A stretch of 64,000 nt of DNA from Notospermus geniculatus (taxonomy: Eukaryota > Nemertea > Pilidiophora > Heteronemertea > Lineidae). The stretch covers positions 127,769-191,768 of the forward strand of contig NMRB01000081.1 in assembly GCA_002633025.1 (NCBI GenBank), given 5' to 3'. The notes beneath the pieces are model-generated. The model did not search any database. It was not told where the DNA came from and saw only the letters and a list, made by a program, of their open reading frames with translations. Shown here one piece after another: positions 22,401 through 37,323 of the stretch (the first letter of the stretch is position 1; every line of letters begins with the position of its first letter). A program made the translations under genes and the position numbers.

Positions 22401-25400
22401 GTGACGTGTAGAAAATGAAATTGTTGAGTATGATGGTCTCCACAGTTAGAGCCATGAGCCACTTCAGTATCGACTCAGGGCACCTGTAAATTGCTTATAC
22501 ATGTACTTAAGATATAGTACTGTATAGTGTGTATACTGCAGAATTTTAATGGAATTCGTGATCTTTTTTCAGACCATGTCAATTACAATACCTTGATCTC
22601 TCTATGGCTGTGATAAAGACTGAAGGACTGGAGAAGCTCTTATCGAGGTGTAACAACTTGAAAAAAGTCAGCCTGGAGAGCTGCCAGTTGACAGAAAGTG
22701 TATGCCAGTAAGTCTCCAAATGCTAAAGTCTGCTTCTGTGTATTGTCAGTAAGACCTGATAGTGATAGTGAACAATCCGGCTTGTAATAGTCAGGGTGGC
22801 GTAGTGGAAACTTCTGTGCCTGTCACAGGGTTCGTACTCTACCTTGACATCCTTGAAAACCTGGAATTTTGAGGTATCCCCTTTCCAGGTCTGGAAAACC
22901 TTGAAAAATCATGATTTACCCTAAAAGTCCTGGAAAAGTCCTTGAATTTTGTCCATGTGGCCTTCATAGAATTCAAAATTTTCTAGGGGAGGACCCCCAG
23001 ACCCCCCATTTTCTTTTTATCTGACCTCAAACTCGTCGAGTCATCGGCCCTTCCAAAATGTAATGGCGGAGAAAACGCGACTTGTAGAATTGTCTGGGTT
23101 AGTGATGTCATGATCATATTAGGCCAATGATTGAGCCTGGTAAGAACTTGAATATTGGCAAAATAGTCCTGGAATTTCGGGATATTTGGCCCTGGAATTC
23201 CTTGAAAAGTCCTGGAATTTTAGGTCTGGGAGTAGTGTACGAACCCTGCTGTCACCTCTGAGGGTCCGTGTTCGATCCTCGATCAGACTCGCTGTTCATG
23301 TGACAGATTATTATGTGATAATTTGTGTGGCAGTATAGGAAACCTGTCGAATGTCGCTGAATGGTCAACAAGGGCTGTCAGATTGCCTGTGCATTGATCC
23401 GCAACTGTTCACCAAGGCCATTAACACTTTACTCAAATGCACCATCCGACGGCATGGGTTTTCCTACACCGCCTCACATTTTCTTGTTGTTACAATTCCT
23501 TCATTGATTCTGTATTCCAGTTACCTTGGCCTAAACAGACAGTTACTTGCGCTGAATTTATCATCTTGTCGAAATCTTACTGTGGACGGATTATCAGAAA
23601 TCATTACGAACTGCACATGGTAAAAACCGATTCGTGTAGAGTACTGCTTGATGCGGTGTTTAATCACATTTCCCTAACTTAAATAATTTAAGAGAGAACA
23701 ACCAAGCTAAAACAGCGACACTGTCATTTTATGCTTTCAGTTTGGAATCGCTCAATGTGGGCTGGACATACCTCGACCGTGAAATAATCACTTTACTCGT
23801 GCTGTGCCTACCTAAAAGCCTTCTAAAACTGAACCTAAGCGGAACAAGGGAGATGCTTTCTGATCAAGGTAAGGGAGTCACCGTCTCCTGTCTATCACAT
23901 GAACAAGAGTCCGACGGGAATTGAACCCAGAACTTCGACAGCGACAGGTGCTGATGCTTCCACTACACCACACTGACAGCCCAGATTTGATATGAAATGC
24001 AGTTTGTTTGTATCTAAATGCTGAAATATCCAACATAGAGCACAAAAACTGACACACAAAATGATAGTAAACATAAAGTCGTCTCCAAATTTCGCAAATT
24101 TTTGACCCCCCAACTGGGGTCTTCTCGGGCACTTTCTAGTGGAGATCCCAAAAGGGAATCTCTGGGATCTCTATAGAAAGACAAAGTGCCTGAGGAAGAC
24201 CCCAGTTGAGGTCAAGAATTTGCGAAATTTGGAGATGACTTTATGCAGTGTTCTCCAACTCCTATACCACGGGTACACGGCGCCACACCAAATTTTCTTG
24301 CCGCCAACCTAAACGCCGAACGGATTGTTCCCGCCACACCAAAAAAGTCTGCCGCCACAGAAAAAAACTGCCCGCCACGGCTGACGAAAGTTACGCTGAA
24401 GCAACCATATCGCACACAAAGTCAATATTTGTAATCATGCATCATGCTAACCACAGGCCTAAACCACAAACACCACACTCGAGCACGACTTGTCGGCATC
24501 ATCCTTTGATCTTCCCACGATCTGACAGTGGCCTGGGACCGTCAGTAGTCAAATGTCATTCAAACATCATGTTTGATTGACAGTCGGCCAGAGACAGGTA
24601 GCTATGGCAATAGCCAATCGGGAGTCGGGGGCCTAAGTTACAGGTTGATTGACGTCTGTCTCTCAGTTGAAAACTTCTGATTCTCACACCCCTTTCTAAT
24701 TTCATTGGATGAACAAGAAACGTTGCTGACCAAAACTACTGCACCTGAGCAGTACTACGGCCTGACCATGTGCTCTTGTTTTGACTGGAGGCTGACCACG
24801 TGGCTTTGTTGTGTCTGGTTTGGGACCGTTCCCATTTCAAATGAGGGGTTGCAGGAACCTGTTACATGCAGTCTTTGCATCATCAGAACGCAGGAAATCG
24901 CATCTCAGCCCACCTACGCAAAAAAATTTCTGGGGGAGGCCCCCCAGACCCCCCGTCGGAGCCCGGATACCGCCACACCAATTGTCTCAGAAGTTGGAGA
25001 ACACTGTTTATGTTTACTATAAATGCTGAAATACATTAATTGGAGAAATTCTTTAGAAGAAAATTACATGCAGTTGATTTCAACAATTAGTCTTATCACT
25101 CTCGTGTGCTTCCGGGGGAGGGATCGTGGGATCGTCGTAGAGATAACAAGTGAGGTACCAAATCATCATCTTATAGGTTTTATTCGTAGTTACATCCAGT
25201 TAACCACCTCCTTTGGAACCTTCGTTGCCTCGTGGTCCCTCTCTCTCTCTCAACATCCGGGGCTTCCCTACGGGGGTTACACACGGGCGCCTTTAAAGGG
25301 GCGGCTGCCTATTCCTATACTACATCATGTTCATTTCAGATGTACGTAACCTTATCCGTACCTGTCCCCATTTGAAGGAATTAGACCTGAGTGATGCTAC

Positions 25401-26008
25401 CCTGCTGACCTCTGACATCTTAGATGACATGGTGATGAACCTGAAGGGATTAGAACACCTGTCCCTCAGCAGATGTTATCAAATTTTACCTTCTAGTTTA
25501 CCGTAAGTTGTTCAGCCAGTGTTTTGAATTTACTGGTATTTTGAAAAAGAATTATAATGATTTGAGAACTCACCGAGTGCCAAATAGGGCATTTTTAGCT
25601 CACCTGTGAGCTACAGTCGTCATGCGGTGTCTGTCGTCATCATCCATTAGCTCTGGGGCTACATTAACTGCTGGGGCTACTGACACAAACTTGGTACATA
25701 TGTGCCTGTAGGTCAGATGACCTCAGACACCAAGTTTCAGTTCGATCTGATTCCTGGCTTGGCCACCAGGGGAATAAACCAAAAACCTTTAAAGTGCTGT
25801 TTTCTTTTGCAGTGTGTTGGGTTCAATGGTCACTCTGATGGCTCTAGATGTGTTTGGAACAATGAAAGAGCAGACGTTGCAGTCAGTCCGCGAGGCCATC
25901 CCAACCATAGAAATCAACAAGTACCCCTTCTCAAGTATCGCAAGGCCAACAACTGGAATTCATCGGACAAGTATTTGGGGTTTGCGGGTCAGGGAGAATG
26001 TGCTTTGA
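19424..26008 (+). CDS. SKP2: S-phase kinase-associated protein 2 (F-box/LRR substrate receptor)
   Basis: SKP2 is the substrate receptor of an SCF ubiquitin ligase that targets CDK inhibitors such as p27. Eleven exons: 19424-19524, 20723-20912, 21264-21447, 21748-21856, 21973-22087, 22348-22394, 22573-22707, 23521-23619, 23741-23868, 25340-25502, 25813-26008. All junctions are AG/GT with agreeing phases; 488 codons (human 424). The N-terminal 150 or so residues are charged and low in complexity, as in the family. The F-box is in exon 4 (LSDEMVLAIFKWLPRFML, CKRWHRLG), followed by MDESLWKRLDLGNK. Leucine-rich repeats fill exons 6-10 (YLDLSMAVI, LLALNLSSCRNLT, LESLNVGW, LKELDLSDATLL, LEHLSLSRCYQILP). 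The C terminus IARPTTG...IWGLRVRE matches the SKP2 tail that closes onto the LRR. Exon 1 is the least certain: it was chosen because its phase-2 end joins exon 2 in frame. A polyA signal lies at 26378-26383. Confidence 0.92.
19692..20158. mobile_element. MITE with internal tandem repeats in SKP2 intron 1
   Basis: The ends GGCAGTTATAACCGCAAAT and ATTTGCGGTTATAACTGCC are inverted, and pairing runs inward through AAGACGTTACAAAATGAAGAC for about 50 bases. The right half holds about three tandem copies of a roughly 63-bp unit (GCGCCATCTGTCGTCTTTC ... CACCACAACGTCTAGAG). The left half has degenerate inverted counterparts. Confidence 0.75.
20190..20720. repeat. AGGCCTA-rich low-complexity DNA, SKP2 intron 1
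   Basis: Many overlapping TAGGCCTA/GGCCTAGG words (for example 20220-20250, 20365-20470, 20505-20580). Similar patches lie at about 9590-9670, 17570-17590 and 34070-34180. No gene or element boundary is visible. Confidence 0.6.
22790..23330 (+). repeat. tRNA-like SINE split by a transposon (SKP2 intron 7)
   Basis: GGTGGCGTAGTGG (A-box-like) at about 22795 and GGTCCGTGTTCGATCC (B-box-like) at about 23265 are the two halves of a tRNA-derived SINE. They are separated by the element at 22826-23248. Removing it brings the boxes to normal spacing. A related SINE in antisense, with TGGTGTAGTGG and GGTTCAATTCC, lies at about 23910-23980. Confidence 0.65.
22826..23248. mobile_element. hAT-like MITE (CAGGGTTCGTAC ends, 6-bp TSD) nested in a SINE
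   Basis: The ends CAGGGTTCGTAC and GTACGAACCCTG are perfect inverted repeats, flanked by direct CTGTCA (22820-22825 and 23249-23254). The interior mentions repeated CCTTGAAAA/CCTGGAATTT words and a run GAGGACCCCCAGACCCCCC shared with the 24246-25006 element. Confidence 0.85.
23895..24245. repeat. Inverted composite repeat (antisense SINE plus GAAGACCCC repeat), SKP2 intron 9
   Basis: The antisense SINE head at about 23910-23980 runs into a repeat whose end (GACCCCCAACTGGGGTCTTC) is mirrored at 24183-24245 (GGAAGACCCCAGTTGAGGTC). The same unit, with GTCGAAAATTTGCAAAATT, recurs at about 27345-27440, 31622-31735 and 61122-61170. Confidence 0.55.
24246..25006. mobile_element. hAT-like element (CAGTGTTCTCC ends, 6-bp TSD), SKP2 intron 9
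   Basis: The ends CAGTGTTCTCCAACT and AGTTGGAGAACACTG are perfect inverted repeats, flanked by TTTATG (24240-24245 and 25007-25012). The host repeat reads on across the site (ACTTTATG|TTTACTAT), which confirms the insertion. The 761-bp interior has several CCGCCACACC words and a GGAGGCCCCCCAGACCCCCC run typical of hAT remnants. No intact transposase frame. Confidence 0.85.
25595..25760. repeat. Dispersed AGCTCACCTGTGAGCT-type repeat, SKP2 intron 10
   Basis: TTTAGCTCACCTGTGAGCTA followed by GTCGTCATGCGGTG and ACAAACTTGGTACATATG resembles a dispersed repeat I know to be common in marine invertebrate genomes. It lies just before the last SKP2 exon. Confidence 0.4.
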
Positions 26009-26377
26009 TTGCTCCGAGGTTGGAACGTGGATTGTGTTGAACAAAAGCCTGGCTTAAATGTGCCTTAACTAACGCTGGGTCGAGTGGCTTCGGTGTTAGT
26101 TATTTCCACAAGTTCTTCTGCATTAGAGACACGGAACATCCTTCCCTCTCTAGGCTTCAGATCAGATGGTAGCCCGTTGCATATAAACTTGACGGGGGAA
26201 TTCCATTGTCAGATTTGTAAGTATGCTTCATTCTTTTACATGTAATTATCCAAGAAATATTCAACATTTCTTTCTAATCCTGTACTTTTTTGTATGTTTA
26301 TCGTGCTCATTATGAATTTTTGCATGACTAACTTGTACAAGCATTTTAAACGATGAAAACCATGCACCTATTTTGAA

Positions 26378-26383
26378 AATAAA
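26378..26383 (+). promoter_or_regulatory. Polyadenylation signal for SKP2
   Basis: AATAAA about 370 bases after the SKP2 stop codon. Confidence 0.5.
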
Positions 26384-26474
26384 AGATAAGTTTTGTAGTG
26401 TATCATGATTTCAGTTTTGTTTCTTTACCCTCGGAGTGATTTTCATTCAATTGTGGTCATACACACTATACATA

Positions 26475-27145
26475 CAGTGGAACCTCGGTAAGGGGACCAC
26501 CCACGGGACTGGAGCAGGTGGTCCACTTAGGTGAGGTGGTCCCCTTACCGAAATTGTCAAACCAAATCTGAAAATCATGTATGTACATAATGAAGTGTAC
26601 ATGACAGTGTATTCCATCCAAAACTTAAAGAACACTGTTTAAATTATCTCATCTTCTCACATGTCATGGAATAAGATCAAAGGGGACCACTTGAATTCTT
26701 CTCACATGTCATGGAATAAGATCAAAGGGGACCACTTGAATTCTCACATGTCATGGAATTAGATCAAAGGGGACCACTTGAATTCTTCTCACATGTCATG
26801 AAATAAGATCAAAGGGGACCACTTGAATTCTTCTCATCTTCTCACATGTCATGAAATAACTCATTTACATCATTGCAGCTGGTCTCTATACTCAGCACTG
26901 CTGACTTCGATGTCTGATGTAGATCATGATAAACATGGTCGTCCGAATTTTCTTTCAGTTATGGTCACTAGTCCACTTAGGTGGTGAATTTTGGTCTTTG
27001 GGACTGCCAATTTGAGTGGTCCCGGTCCGGATACCGATGTGGTCCTGTTACCGAGGTCGTGTTAATGGAAATTAATGATAAAATTATCGGGACTGGACCA
27101 AAGTGGTCCACTTAGGTGAGGTGGTCCCCAACCGAGGTTCCACTG
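26475..27145. mobile_element. Mariner/Tigger-like MITE (CAGTGGAACCTCGG) with internal tandem array
   Basis: The ends CAGTGGAACCTCGGTAAGGG and GGTTCCACTG are inverted and both abut TA (26473-26474, 27146-27147). The middle (about 26650-26850) has four to five tandem copies of a roughly 45-bp unit containing CACATGTCATGGAATAAGAT and AAAGGGGACCACTTGAATTC. No transposase. Confidence 0.8.
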
Positions 27146-27602
27146 TATATACAGTAATGTACATTTGCATGTTGGTATACAAATAGCAGACTTGCGCATA
27201 ACTTCTGTCTTTGATTTCATGTTTGTTGTTTGTTTCCTTATCTTCATGATCAGGATCCATGTTGTTTTTGCTCATGGCGTCTGCCTGTGTGTCCATCTGT
27301 CTCGCCTTTGTATCTTATCTCCTGGTAGCTCGACTTGAAAGTGCCAGCCTGAAGAAGACCCCAATTGGGGTGGAAAATTTCCAAAATTTCTGGAGGACGA
27401 CTTAGATTTATATCATTTTGTGTGTCGCCTTTTGTGCCTTATTTTTGGATATCTCCTTGAACAGTTACACCTCTGGAAATATGTCATTTCCCAGGTTTGT
27501 CAATACGCTCATCAATGAGCTCAATGCAGTTTGCCTTGCTACTTTCTGGCCACGAAAGTGGACAAACCCCTCTGCCAATGCTTACCGGTACATCATACAG
27601 TA

Positions 27603-27780
27603 CAGTGGAACCTCTCTATTAAGGACACCTTCGGGACTGACAAATGCTGTCCTTAATTGAGAGGTGTCCTGATTACAGAGGTTGAAATGAATAGAAATGA
27701 CCAGTTTGGGACTGAAATTTGGTGGCCTTAATAGAGAGGTGTCCTCCTGGCAGAGGTGTCCGTTAAGGGAGGTTCCACTG
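27603..27780. mobile_element. Mariner/Tigger-like MITE, 178 bp, TA-flanked
   Basis: CAGTGGAACCTCTCTATTAA and AGGGAGGTTCCACTG are inverted, with TA on both sides (27601-27602 and 27781-27782). The interior pairs TTAATTGAGAGGTGTCC with its inverse. A decayed half copy starts at about 27939 (CAGTGGAACCTCCC), close to the KRI1 stop codon. Confidence 0.8.
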
Positions 27781-27846
27781 TACATGTAGGCCAAAAATCT
27801 GTTGGTGAAAAACAAGTCACGTCCAATCAACTGAAGCTGAACACAT

Positions 27847-27852
27847 TTTATT
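27847..27852 (-). promoter_or_regulatory. Polyadenylation signal for KRI1
   Basis: Minus-strand AATAAA 184 bases after the KRI1 stop codon. Confidence 0.5.
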
Positions 27853-28035
27853 GATATCAAAAATTAAAAGAAGTACATATACCAGTACATTATGTAATGC
27901 AATTATCGGCCCAGGAAATTCCTTTGACATACACTTCCAGTGGAACCTCCCTGAACGGGCAATGCTCCCAACCGGACACAGCATGGCATGTTCACAAAAT
28001 AATGGTGCAAAAATGTTCCAGCAGCACTAACACTG

Positions 28036-34474
<6,439 letters not shown>

Positions 34475-34652
34475 CGTCCACCATGTTCTTTTGTCGTTCG
34501 ATGGTAAAATACTATGTCACATTCCATAGACGCCGGAGGTTGCGCACAGGGTTGTCTTCGGCCACGTGGCAACACCAACTGCTTAACCTTCCTCGGCATG
34601 CTCGGTAACCCTTTCCACTCAGTGAAATTTTGGAGAGCGGGCAAACCGAAGG
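34475..34652. promoter_or_regulatory. Probable KRI1 5' UTR/promoter region
   Basis: The 180 bases upstream of the KRI1 start are GC-richer than the surroundings and have no TATA-like box. A MITE begins at 34653, so transposons crowd this promoter. Confidence 0.3.
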
Positions 34653-34758
34653 TAGACTCGGGACCCAGTCGTCGTTGTGTCGCTCCGGCCGCCGCACTAC
34701 ACTGTGGAGTGTAGTGCGGCGGCCGGAGCGACACAACGACGACTGGGTCTCGAGTCTA
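34653..34758. mobile_element. Near-perfect hairpin MITE (TAGACTCG ends, 8-bp TSD) upstream of KRI1
   Basis: The arms (TAGACTCGGGACCCAGTCGT left, ACGACTGGGTCTCGAGTCTA right) pair over about 51 bases with one mismatch around a 4-nt loop GTGG. ACCGAAGG flanks both sides (34645-34652, 34759-34766). The TAGACT terminus and overall plan resemble the 18882-19133 element. Confidence 0.85.
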
Positions 34759-34799
34759 ACCGAAGGGGGCGCGGTACACAGTCTGCGTAGGGAGGTTAC

Positions 34800-34915
34800 A
34801 GCCTGATTCGTTGTAAAACCGTTAAAAGGCAGCGGACCGAGAAAATAACAAAGGATTTGTGGGGCAGTGATCAGGTGATGAAACCGCGGCGGAAAAACGC
34901 GACAGTGGGTTCACG
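34800..34915. mobile_element. Truncated half of a GAACCCACTG-type MITE
   Basis: AAAAGGCAGCGGACCGAGAA ... GATGAAACCGCGGCGG ... CGACAGTGGGTTC is the inverse of one arm and the middle of the MITE at 36583-36733. The other arm is missing where the fold-back element starts. Confidence 0.6.
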
Positions 34916-36039
34916 GTCTGTTCACACCAAAACCGTGCCACGGGCCGCGACGGCGAAAAACGACATGCGTTCACCGCCGGGAAAATAGGTTCAATGGATT
35001 TTCAATAAAAGGGTCACACCAAAGACGCGCGGCAAGCGAGCGCGCGTCATTTTTGCCGCGCGTCTTTGGTGTGACTCTTTTATCTTGAAAATCCATTGAA
35101 CCTATTTTCCCGGCGGTTCATTCCCATTCTGCCAAATTCCCATTTCGCCAAATTCCCAATTCGCCAAATTCCCATTTCGCCAAATTCCCAATTTGCCAAA
35201 TTCCCATTTGGCCAAATTCCCATTTGGCCAAATTCTCATTTCGCCAAATTCCCGTTTTGCCAAATTCCCATTTCGCCAAATTTGTTATTCAGGCTATAAC
35301 CCCTAATCTAATGGACCGATCCAACGCAAAGTACTTCAAATAGAGGGTTAGGGTTAGGTTTGTTCCCTTGACTATATATCTGCGCTTATGTCAGTGCAGA
35401 TATATGAAGGGAGCAAACACTGCTAGGGGAGCGTAACCCAAGGCATATCAGAAGAACAAAAGAAAATTGAAATTACATGTAAAAGCAATCGTTATCATTG
35501 AAGAATTTACCTAGAAAATAACATCAGTCTTCTTTGGAATGACCATTGCTTAATTTGTTACACTTCTGACCCTGCTTCAAAAATTGTTAATATTTTGAAC
35601 GATTAATTTTAAAGAACACAGGGGGTGTCAAGTAAATTTTTGGCGAAACGGGAATTTGGCGAAGTGGGAATTTGGCCAAATGGGAATTTGGCAAAACGGG
35701 AATTTGGCCAAATGGGAATTTGGCAAATTGGGAATTTGGCAAAATGGGATTTTGGCAAAATGGGAATTTGGCGATTTGGGAATTTGGCGAAATGGGAATT
35801 TGGCGAAATGGGATTTGGCAAAATGGGATTTGGCGAAATGGGATTTGGCGAAATGGGAAGTCACCTTTCCCGGGGGGGGAACCAAAGACGCGCGGCCGGC
35901 AAAAAATGACGCGCGCTCGCTTGCCGCGCGTCTTTGGTGTGACTCTTTTATTGAAAATCCATTAAACCTATTTCCCGGCGGTGAACGCATGTCGTTTTTC
36001 GCCGTTGCGGCCCGCGGCACGGTTTTGGTGTGAACAGAC
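34916..36039. mobile_element. 1.1-kb fold-back element with inverted 17-bp satellite arrays
   Basis: The outer arms (GTCTGTTCACACCAAAACCG left, CGGTTTTGGTGTGAACAGAC right) pair for about 150 bases with few mismatches, passing through AAAACGACATGCGTTCACCG. Each arm contains a smaller palindrome around CCAAAGACGCGCGGCAAGCG. Inside, a tandem 17-bp unit (TTCCCATTTCGCCAAAT and variants) runs one way at 35125-35290 and the opposite way at 35640-35865. The 350-bp centre (35291-35625) is unique A/T-rich DNA. Open frames across the arrays are simple-repeat translations. No TSD seen. Confidence 0.8.
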
Positions 36040-36144
36040 ATTAAAGGCCCGTTTCCACATGAGCTCTGCTTCCAAACAATGGGCGAAGCGTAAAAATGCG
36101 TGAAATCGCGGCGTGAAAACGCGACAGTGGGTTCAGGCTTTTAA

Positions 36145-36296
36145 GCTGCTTTTCCACGAGGCGTTTGCGGACGCGGTTTCGGTGGCGGGAGCGGGTGCGA
36201 GTGAAACAGCTAAAAAGGGTAATACGTTGGATCGATTTTTTTCCACCCGCGCCCGCCTCCTATTCCGCGCCCGCAAACGCCTCGTGGAAAAGCAGC
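36145..36296. mobile_element. Hairpin MITE, GCTGCTTTTCCACGAGGCG ends
   Basis: GCTGCTTTTCCACGAGGCGT and ACGCCTCGTGGAAAAGCAGC are inverted, with GCGGACGCGG/CCGCGCCCGC continuing. TAA lies on the left and TTA on the right. This is a divergent relative of the element at 36737-36887. Confidence 0.8.
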
Positions 36297-36299
36297 TTA

Positions 36300-36432
36300 G
36301 GCCAGTTTCCACCGAACGCGATGCGTTGACGCGCGCGGCAAAGGCTTTGTTATTTTCCGCCGCACTGCACGCAAACAAAGGTAAATCGCGCGCGTTGCCC
36401 TCGCACGCGATCTCGTTCAGTGGAAACCGGCC
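36300..36432. mobile_element. Hairpin MITE, GGCCAGTTTCCACCG ends
   Basis: GGCCAGTTTCCACCGAACG pairs with CGTTCAGTGGAAACCGGCC (imperfect) and with GATGCG/CGCACGCGAT further in. TTA at 36297-36299 separates it from the previous element. Confidence 0.7.
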
Positions 36433-36437
36433 TTTTA

Positions 36438-36579
36438 GGCCTGCTTTCCATTGGCGCGTTTCCGTGCGCGGAAACGCTCGAAACCATTGTTTGTTTCGGC
36501 TTCGTGGTCACGGCGCGGAAAAAAACAATGGTTTCAAGCGTTTCCGCGCACGGAAACGCGCGCCAATGGAAAGCAGGCC
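36438..36579. mobile_element. Hairpin MITE, GGCCTGCTTTCCATTGG ends
   Basis: GGCCTGCTTTCCATTGGCGC and GCGCCAATGGAAAGCAGGCC are perfect inverted ends, and the arms continue through GTTTCCGTGCGCGGAAACGC. TTA precedes it and TAA follows. Related copies: 40299-40536 and 41110-41215. Confidence 0.8.
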
Positions 36580-36582
36580 TAA

Positions 36583-36733
36583 AGGCCCGAACCCACTGAC
36601 GCGTTTTCACGCCGCGGTTTCATCACTGCCCGACAAATTCTTTGTTATATTCTCGGTCCGCTGCCTTTTAACAAAGCATTTTCTGCCGCTGCGTTTTCCC
36701 GCTGCGTGAAAACGCGTCAGTGGGTTCGGGCCT
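36583..36733. mobile_element. Hairpin MITE, AGGCCCGAACCCACTGACG ends
   Basis: AGGCCCGAACCCACTGACGC and GCGTCAGTGGGTTCGGGCCT are perfect inverted ends, extended by GTTTTCAC/GTGAAAAC. It is bounded by TAA (36580-36582) and TTA (36734-36736). A second copy lies at 40807-40957. Confidence 0.8.
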
Positions 36734-36736
36734 TTA

Positions 36737-36887
36737 GGCTGCTTTTCCACGAGACGTTTGCGGACGCGGTTTCGGTGGCGGGAGCGGGTGCGGGTGAAAC
36801 AGCTAATGGGAAATACGTTGGTTCGATTTTTTCCACCCGCGCCCGACTCCTATTCCGCGCCCGCAAACGTCTCGTGGAAACGCAGCC
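36737..36887. mobile_element. Hairpin MITE, GGCTGCTTTTCCACGAGACG ends
   Basis: GGCTGCTTTTCCACGAGACG pairs with CGTCTCGTGGAAACGCAGCC. TTA flanks both sides (36734-36736 and 36888-36890), a perfect 3-bp duplication as in PIF/Harbinger elements. Confidence 0.85.
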
Positions 36888-36890
36888 TTA

Positions 36891-37008
36891 GGGCCGTTTG
36901 GGTCGGACTTAGCCTGGCTGAAGTTGGGCCTTCTCTTCGCTTGAAGCATTGAGAAAAGACAGACTTTTAAATGAAAGTGTGGCTGAAGTCCGACCCAAGC
37001 TACGGCCC
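36891..37008. mobile_element. Hairpin MITE, GGGCCGTTTGGGTCGGACTT ends
   Basis: GGGCCGTTTGGGTCGGACTT and GTCCGACCCAAGCTACGGCCC are imperfect inverted ends, flanked by TTA and TAA. A second copy (left end shortened) is at 41219-41311, so it belongs to the duplicated GPCR unit. Confidence 0.75.
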
Positions 37009-37323
37009 TAAATCTCGATGACTTATTCACTGTTGGTTGTAACTATCCCTAGAGCTCGAGACAAAGGCGAGTAAACTTAGATACAACTATATTAAGAAAA
37101 TATACATGTAGTTATCTTTTTATGCGGAGTCGGGTTCAATGTTGTCTGATATGGATAGATCTGTCACTAATTTGGTATAACCTGGGAGAGATTCAAAAAG
37201 ACTTGTGCGACGAGGAGCGTTTGTTGGCATTTGTCATTTCACTTCGTCAGAGGGGCATGAAAGATAGAATCGGTTCGGACTGAGGCCATCTCTCAATCCA
37301 TTTACGCGGCGTCTCAATTTAAG

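Noticed and set aside
35125-35290. Possible CRISPR-like array
   Set aside because: Units are contiguous 17-mers with no spacers, and the genome is eukaryotic.
35625-36041. Open frames of 94-137 codons on both strands
   Set aside because: They translate the 17-bp satellite and MITE arms; the repeating residues follow from the DNA period, and both strands are open equally.
36113-36709. 198-codon open frame
   Set aside because: It spans several hairpin MITEs in sequence; no domain and the GC-rich palindromes explain the lack of stops.
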